Notes: generated by a model from the letters alone, not told the origin. A stretch of DNA of 64,000 bases from Asterias amurensis (GCF_032118995.1 NC_092657.1:2787891-2851890), one strand, 5' to 3'; positions 1-10,734 are shown, counted from the first letter of the stretch. Numbers and translations are program-made.

Positions 1-254
1 GCATGAGTGCATGTGTCTCTGCCCTCAATGCTAGTAATCAGTCCCGCCCCTCAGTGAGTCATATTAAGGAACTCATGAGCCACATTCTTATGAAGAATAA
101 TTTCACATTTTCTGACAGGCATTTTCTACAGGTACAGGGTACTGCCATGGGTACCAAAATGGCACCCTCATACGCTAACCTATTCATGTCTCAGTTGGAG
201 GACAGACTCCTGTCCTCCGCCCCCAACCGACCACTAGTTTGGTGGAGATATATA
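1..254 (+). mobile_element. Penelope-like element reverse transcriptase fragment
   Basis: An open frame from base 3 reads as the central reverse transcriptase region typical of Penelope-like retroelements: a stretch ending in GTAMGTKMAPSYANLFM, then a short loop and VWWRYI. In this family the catalytic YIDD box follows directly. Here the similarity stops at VWWRYI (base 254) and unrelated sequence follows, so this is a fragment whose left side runs off the window. The call rests on recognised family motifs and no search was run. Confidence 0.75.
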
Positions 255-390
255 AAATCACAAGGCAGAAGTCAAGCATTTGTTATCAATGTTTTGTAAT
301 TTTGTTTATTGGAATAGTACAGTATAACACATTTGGCTTGATCAGAAACGTTTAAGGTTAAATCACAATGGTTAAACCTTTGTATGTTGA

Positions 391-816
391 TTTAAATACA
401 CTGGACACGTTTGGTAATTGTCAGAGACCAGTATTCTCACTTGATGTATCTCAAAATATGCATAACATAACAAACCTGTCAAAATTTGAGCTCAGTTTAT
501 CGTCAAATTTGCAATTAGAGAACAATGAAAGCAAAAACGCCCTTGTTGCACAAGTTGTGTGCTTTCAGATGCTTGATTTCGAGACCTCAAATTCTAATTC
601 TGAGGTCTCGAAATCAAATTCAAATATTTTAGTGAGAAATCGCTTCTGTCTTAAAAACTATGTTACTTCACAGGGAGCTCTTTCTCATAATGTTTTATAC
701 TATCTCCAGCTCTCCAGTTTTATACTATCTGCAGCTCTCCATTGATCGTTACCAAGTAAGTTTTTAATGATAACAATTGTTTTGAGTAACTACCAATTGT
801 GTCCAGTGCCTTCAAA
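391..816 (+). mobile_element. MITE family F1, copy 1
   Basis: This is the first of about a dozen copies of a ~380-425-bp non-coding element. Its ends are inverted versions of each other (TTAAAGRCAGTGGACAC on the left, GTGTCCACTGCCTTTAA on the right) and an internal hairpin surrounds the sequence GAGACCTCAAATTC. It has no coding capacity. The TTAA at both outer ends suggests a TTAA target, as used by piggyBac-type transposases; this is inference. The copy is somewhat diverged at its right end. Confidence 0.8.
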
Positions 817-839
817 GGAATTGTATAATGCTGAACCAC

Positions 840-1034
840 GGTTCTATAAGGTTATATCGCAAATTGTATAAATTTATATCGCAATTGTATTTAGGGAAAT
901 ATCGCAATAGTTCAAGATTATATCACAATCATATAAGGTTATATCGCAAATGTAAAAGGTTATATGGCAGTCGTATAAAGGTAATATCGTAATTGTATAT
1001 ACAGTTATATTGCAATTGTATAAGGTTTTATATT
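840..1034. repeat. Degenerate ~20-28-bp minisatellite
   Basis: About eight imperfect repeats of a unit containing GGTTATATCGCAATTGTATAA lie head to tail. The unit length drifts between copies, so the array is old or slippage-prone. No gene overlaps it. Confidence 0.75.
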
Positions 1035-1324
1035 AAAGGAATAATGACCTAGGATTCTGTGTTGTTTTTGTCTCGGAATTTTGACATTAAAATTGCTTTG
1101 ACACTGTTGCCCATATTGAAAGTTACGTTTTGCATAATTTGTATTGAACATAACAGGAAAGATCTTTAAAAGAACTTCCAAGTGTGGCCTTTGAATTACT
1201 TGGCTCAGAAAAAAATAATGAATGAGCAGTTAATATGACAGGGGTAGTCAGCCCAGTGATCTCCATGACCCCTCCTAAAATTCCAGCCCAGGCGCCCACG
1301 ATTATGAATAATAAATCAAGAACT

Positions 1325-2280
1325 TGTGGTTCAGTAACTAGACGCTTGTCATTTTTAAAATAGCGGTTAGCTTGGTAGCATTTGAACTCACAACCTTGTC
1401 ACTGCAAGTCCTGTAGTCTAACCACTGAACCATCACAAAATTGTCATTGTAAAATGAGCAGTTAGCTGGAAGATTTCGAACCAACATTCTGATTGCAAGT
1501 CCTGCAGTCTAACCACTGGACCACAGTTGGCTTTATAGGATTCGAACCCAGAACCTTGTAATTGCAAGTCCTACAGCCTAACCACTGACCACAGTTAGCT
1601 TGGTAGGATTCAGACCCACAACCTTTTGATTGCAAGTCCTGCAGTCGAACCACTTAACCATCACAATATTGTGATTCAGTAACTAGGAAACAATAATTAT
1701 ATTACTCATTGTTAAACCAGCAGTTAGCTTAGTAGGATTTGAACCAACATAAAAGTTATATGTGATTCCCAGTACTGCAGTTTAACCACTGGACCACAGT
1801 TAGCTTAGTAGGATTCAAACCCACAACCTTGTGATTGCAAGTCCTGCAGTCTAACCACTGGACCACAGTTAGCTTAGTAGGATTCAAACCCACAACCTTG
1901 TGATTGCAAGTCCTGCAGTCTAACCACTGGACCAGTTAGCTTGATAGGATTCAAACCCACAACCTTGTGATTGCAAGTCCTGCAGTCTAACCACTGGACC
2001 ACAGTTAGCTTGGTATGATTTAAACCTACAACCTTGTAATTGCAAGTCCTGCAGTCTAACCACTGGACCACAGTTAGCTTGGTATGATTTAAACCTACAA
2101 CCTTGTGATTGCAAGTCATGCAGTCTAACCACTGGACCACAGTTAGCTTGGTAGGATTCAAACCTACAACCTTGTAATTGCAAGTCCTGCAGTCTTACCA
2201 CTGGACCACAGTTAGCTTGGTATGATTTAAACCTACAACCTTGTGATTGCAAGTCCTGCAGTCTAACCACTGGACCAAGT
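1325..2280 (-). repeat. Tandem array of tRNA-like units (69-bp period)
   Basis: Read on the minus strand, each unit has a tRNA-type A box (TGGTCCAGTGG), an anticodon-loop-like CTTGCAA and a B box (GGGTTTGAATCC). Units from about 1780 to 2280 are nearly identical and repeat every 69 bp (67 bp once). Units from 1325 to 1780 are more diverged and irregularly spaced. The period is slightly shorter than a tRNA gene and I see no paired acceptor stem, so these are tRNA-derived repeats and not functional tRNA genes. Each unit nevertheless keeps a plausible internal Pol III promoter. Confidence 0.8.
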
Positions 2281-2384
2281 TGACCACCATCCTGGAACAG
2301 TTTCATTACTTCTGTTGATGAGTTGTGGATTGCACTATCATTCCAGAGGTCAGAGTGCAAAAGAAGACATCTGGAGATACTGCG

Positions 2385-2500
2385 AGATAATAACAAAAGA
2401 AACAAACACCCTTGTCACATGTTGTGTGCCTTTAGATGGTTGATTTCGAGACCCCAAGTTCTAAATCTGAGGTCTCGAAATCTTGGGATACATAAAGCAT
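2385..2500 (+). mobile_element. MITE F1 internal fragment
   Basis: This short stretch matches the middle of family F1 (the GTTGTGTGC segment and the GAGACC/GGTCTC hairpin), but neither terminus is present. Confidence 0.55.
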
Positions 2501-3110
2501 TATGGAAACTAGTTAACCTTAACAACAACCAATAGCTTGTTTATTCCTCTTGTCAGGAAGTCGACCACTGTCAATGACTGCTTAATCAGATCTTCATTCA
2601 ACTATTTGTTTATTTTTGTTTAATTTTTATAACTGTTGTTCATATGCGATGCTTTCCAGATCTGGTTGGGGATTGTTCTGTGATTTTTATGTTTTTTGTG
2701 CAATTCTGTGTCTTTTGCCCCTTTACTTTTGTGGTCTATTGTCATTTGTGCATTTTAATTTTTTATGTTTTTTAATCGTATAACATGAAACTATCTTATT
2801 ATTGTATTAACTGACCAATTGTGAATATAAGACCACAATTCAGGTTTCTTTTACTGCCAGTGACGTTTTTAAATATTGTTGAATAACTAAACCATTAAAG
2901 GCAATTGGAAATAGGATTTTTTTTCTTTTAAACATAAGAGTATATGTTTATTAACAATAAAACAATTTGTTGAGTAATTGTTTGTCACGATTTATATGTT
3001 AAAAAAATTAATTAAGTGCTTGGGGGTAGATAAACACACGTGCAAAAGTACATGTAATTCTAAGACGTGAGTTTGTACGCTGCGAAAAGGTTTTTTTTCT
3101 GGCATTTTTC
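2500..3110. other. Intergenic, no feature recognised
   Basis: AT-rich sequence with no convincing open frame, hairpin or repeat that I could recognise. Confidence 0.5.
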
Positions 3111-3115
3111 CGGCA

Positions 3116-3403
3116 ATGCCGACCAGTTGTATTGCTGCTGGATGCAGCAAAACAACTAAAGATGGGGTCAGTCTTCATCTATTTCCTGCAGATCCCAAGT
3201 ATAGGCGGTTGTGGGCTGCGAAAGTCAGATTAACTTGAGCAAAGTGGTCCGGTCCGACGTCTTTTTCAGCGCTATGCAGCGAACACTTCGAGCCGTCCTG
3301 CTTCGAATCCAGGATACACCACTCATTTGACATGACGAGAAGAGCCATTCTTAAACACGACACCGTCCCAACAATTTTTCCAGCGAGTGGGAAGTCGAAG
3401 AAG
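3116..3403 (+). pseudogene. THAP-domain exon relic with an in-frame stop
   Basis: From the ATG at 3116 the frame reads MPTSCIAAGCSKTTKDG and continues as a THAP (C2CH zinc-binding, DNA-binding) domain. Cys5 and Cys10 form the first metal pair, RRLW lies at 30-33, Cys54 and His57 (in LCSEHF) form the second pair, and TVPTIFP closes the domain. A TGA at codon 41 (3236-3238) breaks the frame in the middle of the domain. A plausible splice donor (AAG|GTATCT) follows codon 96 at 3403, so this looks like a first coding exon. THAP domains occur in host transcription factors and at the N terminus of P-element-type transposases, and the fragment does not distinguish them. No further exon was found downstream. 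A sequencing error at the stop cannot be excluded. Confidence 0.65.
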
Positions 3404-4300
3404 GTATCTGAAAGACGTGACGAACCAAGAGGAGCATTTGCTTAACGTGAAAAAAATTCGGGTAAGTTTGAACTTTGAGGGTATGTTTGTAGCTTTTGCC
3501 AAGTAACACGATTTTCTTTTGGTACCGCATGCGATTCACCGTGCGTGCAGGTCCTATGTGACCGTCCGCACATTATACAGCAGCCATAGTGCTTGCGTGC
3601 AGTCTGCTCCGTGGCCGTATTTCTATAATAATACGTAGGCAGACCCACATCTTACAACCCATTTGGTCACTAAAAAGTCGCATAGTTAAATAAAAATAGC
3701 AGCAATAGCTTTTGTAAAAACCACTAGGCGTTCAACATGTTCAAGTTTCACGAACGTATGTGTGTAAAATCGTGTCTAAATTTGTTTTAATGTGCCATGT
3801 TCCCAGACGTAATGTACAGGGGCCTCCGACTACAAATTTTCTCTTTAAATATCGCGCCTTGAAATACGTCACGAACAGCGCCCTCTCGGGTCGGGGCCTA
3901 CTCGTAAATTTGTAAATACAATCAAAACTAATATTTTTAAACCTTAGTTAACACACATTTCTCTCGTAAAAACACATATTTTAGTGACAAAAGCTTTATT
4001 TTTAAAAAATACCACTTCCAGGTGACTTTAATTATATATAATTACATTTCACTTTCGATTCGAAAGACATGTTTTTTTTTTAAAGCCAAGCAGTGACGCT
4101 TCTCAGTATGTGTATTCCCATCAGGGAGTTTCCTTCATGCGTTGACATATTTTCTCTGGATTTTCAGCGATATCTCAAAAACCTGACCACCCTTAAAAAT
4201 GTTAGTCTTATTGTGCACAACTATATTTTAAAGGATTAAACAGTCAAACTGTTCCATAAACTAAAGGTTTATTTGCCCTTTAAAGTCTGCATTTCTTCTG

Positions 4301-4687
4301 TTAAAGACACTGGACACCTTTGGTAATTGTCAAAGACAATTCTTCACAGTTGGTGTATCTCAACTATGCATAAAGTAACGAACCTGCAAAAGTTTGAGCT
4401 TGATTGGTAATCGGAGTTGCGAGATAATAATGAAACTTGGAAAAAACACCCTTGTCACACAAAGTTGTGTGCTTTCAGATGCTTCATTGCAAGACCTCAA
4501 ACTCTACACCTGAGGTTTTGAAATCAAGTTCATTGAAATTTGATTCTTTCTCAAAAACTTTGCACTTCAGAGGGAGCCGTTTCTCACAATGTTTATACTA
4601 TCAATTTCTCCCCATTACTCGTTACCAAGTGAGGTTTTATGCTAATAGTTTTTTTGAGTAATTACCAATAGTGTCCACTGCCTTTAA
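4301..4687 (+). mobile_element. MITE family F1, copy 2
   Basis: A full-length copy runs from TTAAAGACACTGGACACC to GTCCACTGCCTTTAA. The flanks share a direct repeat of about 20 bp (TTTAAAGTCTGCATTTCTTC at ~4280 and again at ~4683). That is much longer than a TTAA target duplication. Confidence 0.8.
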
Positions 4688-4754
4688 AGTCTGCATTTCT
4701 TCAAATCAAATGTTATGTGTATGGTGAAAACAAAATACTGTGAATATTGTTTAC

Positions 4755-4865
4755 CGTCAAAATAAGTGGTGTCCGTTCTGCCATCTGGGGCTGGAATGAA
4801 AGGGGCTTCTGTCTCCCTGATTCGCTTCCAGTCGATTGCGTGGAATAGTGGATGGGACTTCAGGC
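4755..4865 (-). pseudogene. Orphan kinase C-terminal exon, Greatwall/MASTL-like
   Basis: A 111-bp minus-strand segment bounded by a good acceptor (TTTCTTCAG) and donor (G|GTAAAC) encodes LKSHPLFHAIDWKRIRETEA, then APFIPAPDG, then TDTTYFD. This is the end of the kinase C-lobe plus the start of the C-terminal tail of an AGC-type kinase. The TDT-YF ending is closest, from memory, to MASTL (Greatwall), the kinase that inhibits PP2A-B55 at mitosis; MRCK and LATS/NDR tails have a related form. The exon itself is intact. I found no neighbouring kinase exons on either side within the window, so it may be a displaced relic or one exon of a gene with very long introns. Confidence 0.5.
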
Positions 4866-5117
4866 CTGAAGAAAGCAAGAAAATATATTTGAGAAAATTA
4901 TGGAAAAGCGTCATTAAAGAAAATTGCTAATGTGACATCCTTTTTATCTGACAGTTACCAACCTAACACACAAGACAAGATCATAAACAAAAACAACAAC
5001 AACAAACTGTCTGTGGCATCATTTCCATTTTAGCATTCGACCGGAACTCGCATGTCTGGCTTGATCCCCAATAAAACGTGGATGATAACAAACAACGAAT
5101 GCTGGTCATTCACAACC

Positions 5118-6215
5118 TGACAAGCTCGCCCTCAACAAAGTCGCCCCCTGCAAAGTCGCCCCCTACCCGGCTCGCCCGGGGTTGAAACAAAGTCGCCCCC
5201 TGGCAATGTCGCCCCTAAACAATGTCGCCCCCCTAGCAAAGTCGCCCCCTGACAATGCGCCCACAGCCAATGTCGCCCCTAGCAAAGTTGCCCCTAGATG
5301 TTGTTTGGAAAATAATTAAGGCTACAATAATTATGGTAAAAAAATAGAGTTAAAACATTTTCAGAAAAATTTTGACTAAGTAATGTGCTTGTGGAAGGTC
5401 TAACCCTTTCAAGGTCAAGTCCTTTCGTATGAAGCTGAGGGAGAATTTTTAGTATGTTAATAGTGCTAGTGGTTTTAATTGTTGTTTTCTTAATAATTGT
5501 CTAAGGGGTCTTTGTGCTTTTTTGGGTGGTGTTTGGGAAGGCTTTCTGCTATCATTGTCCTCGGGCCCAGTGGGTTGGCATGAATCTGTGAGGGTGCACT
5601 CTGTGCCAATTTTATTTTTTTCTGGGGTTTTTTAGTCCATTCTATGTTTTTTATTATTTTCAATTGTTGTCCCTTCCTCTTATCGCTGCGGTGTTTTGTT
5701 GTGGGTGTAGTTTTTTGTTTTCAATAGTCTGGTTTTGCTTGTGTTTTAATGATTTCTATTGTGTGATTTTAAAATGTTTCAGTGCAATCACCTTTTTATA
5801 TTGTATAGTTATATTTTTATTGTTGGCAGGGGTCTGGTTTTACACTTCTTTTGATGACAGTTTTATACTTTTGTTTTAACCTTGACAGCCCCTGTACAAC
5901 TTGTTACTATTGTGTATATCTAAAGATTTAAAAAAAATAAAAAAAATAAACCCTAACCCTAACCCTAACCCTAACCCTAACCCTAAGACTAACCCTAACC
6001 CTAACCCTAACCCTAACCCTAACCCTAACCAACCCTTAAATTTTCTGGGGGCGACTTTGCTAGGGGCTACATTGGCTGGGGGCGACATTGTCAGGGGGCG
6101 ACATTGCTAGGGGGCAACATTGTCAGGGGGCGACTTTGTAACAACTCGGGGCGAGCCGGTTAGGGGGCGACTTTGCAGCTAGGGGGCGACTTTGTTGGTG
6201 GAGCTTGCTAGGTGG
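5118..6215. mobile_element. Foldback element with tandem-repeat arms
   Basis: The left arm (5118-5295) is a run of ~17-24-bp units built on AAAGTCGCCCCCT. The right arm (6040-6215) is the inverted counterpart (AGGGGGCGACTTT). About 750 bp of AT-rich, non-coding DNA lies between them, including a telomere-like tract. The outermost units match over ~60 bp once inverted. Terminal inverted repeats made of short tandem units are the hallmark of Foldback-type DNA elements. No transposase frame is present. Confidence 0.75.
5951..6029 (+). repeat. Interstitial telomeric repeat (CCCTAA)n
   Basis: About 13 copies of CCCTAA are interrupted once by a variant (CCCTAAGACTAACCC). The motif is the TTAGGG telomere repeat of most animals read on the opposite strand. 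It lies inside the foldback element, next to its right arm. The peptide-like open frames over it on both strands are artefacts of the repeat. Confidence 0.95.
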
Positions 6216-7580
6216 CGAGATTACCAGCCCCCCAAACAACAACCACATGAAACCGCGACCAAAATGGTGGTCTCTTTTAGTTTGCGTACATTACTGTAGA
6301 GAGCAAAAAAATCCCCATCGGATTGCTTCAGAAAGAAGGAAAACTGACCTATAATATCCATCAAAAACCTCCATGTTCCCCGTCCACAAATGACCTAAAA
6401 AAACATGCTCAAAACTTACCTTTAAATGTTGAAAATGCTTGCAAAATGCGAGTCCTGGTGGTTGTGTTTTTGTTAACCACCGTCCTAGCTACACGACGTA
6501 CACACACAAATCACGCATCTCGGCAATAACCAACGGAACTTTCGCAATGGTTTCTGGAAAAACAATAAAATGGAAGTAAGGTGACGCAATGGGGTGGCAC
6601 TACTAATAGTAGTACTATTATTGAAATACTTTCTAAATCACCCAAATATCTTTTTGAATTGTACAAACAGAGCCAAAATATTTGTAAAATGTATTTTTTA
6701 TATACTAAAACACTTTCAACTAATTTTTTGTTGATGAAAAAAAAGTTGATATTTTCACAAACTTACCCGTATTATTTTGAGTGTGCAGCCCACTGTGTTA
6801 CGGATTTTCCCCGCCAGATATAAATATACGCCCAGTCTGGTACCTGGACTCATATGCTCGTTTGTTGCGTGCTACAAAGTTTGTGAAGGTGGTGTCTTAA
6901 AGAGAAAGTTCTTTCTTTGGAAATCCCGAAAAGCAAAGCGTGTGCTCTCTGCTCCAGCATCGATTATGGAAATCGGAAAATGTTAATTGAATTGAAGTGG
7001 TTTGCAAGAAGGTAGCTGGTTTATTCGCTTGAATTTTACCTGACTAACTAGTACAGCAGTAGTACTGGGTCGCTCTTTCGTGTTGGTTTAGAGTGTTGAT
7101 TATAAACTTAAAGTAAAACATGGAGGACGCAAAATGATGAATGTACTACTATCGTAGCGTCAAACGTTATCGTCGCTCATATTTTTGTTTTTGCTATGTA
7201 ATCTCCACACAAAAAAACGATGGTGAGGTATCAACTATCATGGGGCCAAACGGTTTGCTGTAAAACAGGTGTATCTATTTGCTGGGTATCCTGGTGTCAT
7301 GTGTTTTCAGTAGGATAACAGGAAAATTGTTCACATCAAAAACTAAGTTTTTTTTCTTCAAATCATCTATCAAATTTGTTAACAATAACACTTTCACTTC
7401 ATGGTGTGTTGAAATTTTGTAGGTTTTGGTTTTACGTTGCGAGAGACAGTCCACCATTAACAGTGCTTGTGCATGCGCAACATTGATGTACGCCCGATTA
7501 AAGGCCTGGAATTAACCCGTCAAAATACAATTTGTTAGAGGTACCTGCTCGCAATAGGACTTGAACTGTCTCTAGCCACC
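6216..7580. other. Intergenic, no gene recognised
   Basis: Several short open frames occur but none resembles a known protein, and no splice-site pairs support exons. The sequence is AT-rich and unique as far as I can tell. Confidence 0.45.
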
Positions 7581-7582
7581 GG

Positions 7583-7705
7583 GCAGTCTCGATAGCTTAG
7601 TTGGTATGACACTGCTCTAGAATTGCAAAGGTCATGAGTTATAATCCCACCCAAGTCATGCTTGTAATTTGTTTTCACAGATCTTCGGAAAGCACTGAGT
7701 TAGTT
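7583..7705 (+). mobile_element. tRNA-derived SINE family A, diverged copy
   Basis: The copy has the tRNA-like head of SINE family A (TAGCTTAGTTGG, then CTCTAGAATTGCAAAGG) but a decayed B box, followed by the family's CACAG tail segment. Better copies lie at 8822 and 35365 (plus) and at 24580 (minus). Confidence 0.6.
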
Positions 7706-8552
7706 AATTTTCATAATAATTTGAAAATTGGTTTTCAAGGAGAACTTCAACATAAAATTATTTATTTATTTGTTTTAATTTTTGTTTGTTCTTTGGGCAA
7801 TACAATAGAATGAGGAGAAGCCGTCCACAGAAGCATAAGTAAAAAAAAAAACCACATTATCATTGCAGGGTTTCAGACCTTGAATCTCGCAGCATCCAGA
7901 AACTGTTGTTTTCTTTGAAAATTTACAAAAATAATTGGAGGGGAAACAAGTTTACCTTGATGTGTTTGAAGTCGAACATGTTCCTCTTGACGAAAGTCTT
8001 GCGTACTTCTGATTGGTCCACATGATAAACAGCTTGTAATAATGGTTGGCCTGCAATTTTAATAATAATAACTAGTTCTCATACATGTATAGCTCAATAA
8101 AATAACATATCAATGCGCTTATAACACTAGTGCCCTGGTCATTGGGCTGATAACACTGCATTTCCATTTACTTTAATGATAAATTGATCATGTGTAACCA
8201 TTATATTGTAACTTGTTTCTTTTGCAAATGCAACTCCCCCCCCCAAAAAAAAAAAAAAGTAGAAAAAAAGGTCACAATAGCACCCTGTTTCCCATTCCGA
8301 AAACTGTCTTTCTTTTTGTTTCACAACTAATTTTTGGAAGGGATTTAAACCGGTTGCTATAACCAGCAGGCGAACAAAAGCGTTTCACAAGAAATAAAGT
8401 AAGGAATACCTTTTCTGTGAGTCCGAGTGAGAAGTAAACTGGTACTGTAAGGTTCATGCGATCCCTGTGTACAAAAAGAAAAAAGGTTAAATTAGGAAAA
8501 ATATATTTTTAAAGTTCACATAAAAAACAACAGCAACTGGACATGAAAGATG

Positions 8553-8753
8553 TTAAAGACAGTGGACACGATTGGTCAAAGACCAGTCTTCTCACTTGGT
8601 GTAACAAACCTGTAAAAATTTGAGCTCAATCGGTCATCGAAGTTGCGAGATAATAATGAAAGAAAAAACACCCTTGTTACACGAAATTGCCAAGTAAAGT
8701 TTTATGCTAATAATTATTTTGAGCAATGACCAACAGTGTCCACTGCCTTTAAA
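8553..8753 (+). mobile_element. MITE family F1, internally deleted copy
   Basis: Both TTAA-type ends are present but the centre is missing, so the element is about half the usual length. It lies within the INTS11 relic, between two of its exon-like blocks. Confidence 0.75.
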
Positions 8754-8821
8754 TGTAACATCTATTATATCGTTGCGGTACCCACTGCAAAAACACAGGC
8801 TACGAACTGCCTCTTACTCCC

Positions 8822-8965
8822 TGGCAAACTTGGTAGTCTAGTTGGAAAGACACTGCTCTAGAATTGCAAGGGTCGTGGGTTCGAATCCCACCTGAGTTAT
8901 TTGCCTATTTTGTTTCCACAGGACTCAGAAAGGTACTGCTAACACACATCCGTGTGTGGATAAAA
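8822..8965 (+). mobile_element. tRNA-derived SINE family A
   Basis: The head has an A-box-like TAGTCTAGTTGG and a clear B box (GGTTCGAATCC). The tail has the family's TTCCACAGGACTC and GCTAACACACATC segments, then TGGATAAAAACC. This layout matches an RNA-polymerase-III-transcribed SINE. Confidence 0.75.
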
Positions 8966-9021
8966 ACCTAAATTAATACAACAATTAGACAGTTCCACAA
9001 ACTAAATGTATAATTTGCCTC

Positions 9022-9404
9022 TAAAGGCAGTGGACACTATTGGCAGTTACTCAAAATAATTATTATCATACAACCTTTCTTGATTACGATAAATAGGGAG
9101 AGAATTATAGTATAAAACATTGTGAGAAACAACTCCCTCTGAAGTGACGTAGTTTTCGAGAAAGCAGTAATTTTCCACGAATTTGATTTTGAGACCTCAG
9201 ATTTAGAATTTGAGGTCTCGTAATCAAGCATCTGAAAGCACACAACTTCGTCTGTCAAGGGTTTGTGTTTTTTCATAGTTATCTCGAATTTGACGACCGA
9301 TTGAGCTCAAATGTTCACAGGTTTGTAATTTTATGCACATGTTGAGACACACCAAGTGAGAAGACTCGTTTTTGACAATTACCAATAGTGTCCACTGTCT
9401 TTAA
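9022..9404 (-). mobile_element. MITE family F1, reversed copy abutting an INTS11 exon
   Basis: A full-length copy in the reverse orientation. Its right edge lies about 8 bp from the end of the INTS11 exon-like block at 9413, leaving only the first bases of the splice donor (GTGAGC) unique. Confidence 0.8.
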
Positions 9405-9814
9405 AAGCTCACCAGAATGTCTCAACGAGTATGCAGAGCTCCTGTGCCCTGCCGAGGGCAAAGACTGGGATCAAGACCTTGCCACCTTTCTGGATGCAGT
9501 CGTGGATCTTCTGAAGGAAATCTCGCTCTCGACACCTACGGGTGGAAGTGAGAATTGTAGAGTTAACAAAAAAAGGTCACTGTATACTGCTTCTTGTATT
9601 GAGCCATGGCCGTTTCAAATCCTTGCGTGGAACTCTTTAGTTCTCTGATGTAAAGCTCAAAACACTTCCACACAAACATGCAATAATATCGAGGTATTAT
9701 ACAGCGCACGTATCTACGTAACAAGATACTCAAGGCGCTGAGTATATACAAACTTTCACAAAGATAGGTTATTGCAGTGATGAATTTTGAGACCCAATTA
9801 TTTAGCACCTTTTA

Positions 9815-10088
9815 AGGGTTTACAAGGTGATACGGCGCATACAGCAGCCACAGCTAGGAACACCGACCGAACCCCTTCTCTTTTTCGAAAAGTGCACTGG
9901 GTTCTTTGACATGCGTTACACAACACAAGGGACCAACGGCTTTACAATGTAGGTCCCATCCGATGGACGAAGCAATGGTTAAGTGTCTTGCTTAAGGACA
10001 CAAGTGTCACGGCTGGGGATTCGAACCCACACTCTGCTGATCAGAAACACCAAAGTTTGAATTCAGTGCTCTTAACCGCTCCGCTCTA
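9815..10088 (-). mobile_element. tRNA-related SINE family B
   Basis: On the minus strand a tRNA-like head (B box GGGTTCGAATCC) is followed by the segments CTTAAGCAAGACACTTAACC, GAACCCAGTGCAC and the GTTCGGTCGGTGTTCCT tail. Related pieces occur at 26550-26885, 31440-31590, 32150-32215, 35570-35700 and 62325-62450. Confidence 0.7.
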
Positions 10089-10262
10089 TTTTGTACTTCC
10101 AGCCTCGGTTTGGTAACATTGATACCAATGGGAGAAACTCAAGATGGCTGCACCATGATAAAGGTCTATCGTCCCTCTTTTATTTGTACTTTTTGGCAAA
10201 AAGCCTCCATTGGTTTTGTACACACTTTTAAATTGTGGACCTTTCCCCGCCACTTTGTAGGG

Positions 10263-10505
10263 TGTCGTGGCCAAGCGGATAAGAGCACCGAACTCAAGCT
10301 CTGATGCTTCTGTTCAGCAGAGTTTCCTTGAGCAAGACACTTTTAATTGCTTCTCTCCACCCAGGAGTAAATGGGTACCTGTGAGGGCAGAGATGGTTCT
10401 TGTGATTGATTTAGCCGAGTAGCGCATATTAATGTTGCACAAGCTGCCTACTCCCCACCAGGGAGCTGAGATGGTGTAAGGAGTGATTTATGGCCCAGTG
10501 ACCAG
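10263..10505 (+). mobile_element. tRNA-derived SINE family C
   Basis: It starts with a tRNA-Leu/Ser-like head (GTGGCCAAGCGGATAAGAGC), then TTGAGCAAGACAC, GGGTACCTGTGAGGGCAGAG and a GGGAGCTGAGATGG tail. A second copy lies at 33367-33735. The B box is poorly preserved. Confidence 0.65.
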
Positions 10506-10508
10506 GGG

Positions 10509-10613
10509 TAGGTTTCACAAAGACTAGTCCTACATGTAACTTAAGACTAGTCGTAGGAGATATGAAAAACGTATGGCTGGTCCTAAATTAGAACGAGTAA
10601 CTCGTCCTAACTC
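10509..10613 (+). mobile_element. MITE family F7 (TTTCACAAAGA) fragment
   Basis: One half of a short palindromic element, characterised by GGTTTCACAAAGACTAGTCC and CGAGTAACTCGTCC. More complete copies lie at 26409 and 44138. Confidence 0.6.
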
Positions 10614-10614
10614 G

Positions 10615-10734
10615 AGACTCCGATGACCGATTGAGCCTAAATTTTCACAGGTTTGTTATTTGATATAGAAGTTGTGGTACACAAAGTGTGGGCCTTGGAC
10701 AACACTGTTTACCGAAAGGGTCCAATGGCTTTAA
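10615..10734 (+). mobile_element. MITE family F2, 3' fragment
   Basis: The right third of family F2 (full copy at 28949-29323), ending GGGTCCAATGGCTTTAA. Its terminal TTAA is also the first TTAA of the next element. Confidence 0.7.

Noticed and set aside
1325-2280. Functional tRNA-Ala gene cluster
   Set aside because: Units have A and B boxes but no paired acceptor stem and a 69-bp period with no spacer; better read as tRNA-derived repeats.
5876-6110. Open frames of alternating Gly-Leu or Asn-Pro
   Set aside because: Translation of the CCCTAA telomere-like tract; not proteins.
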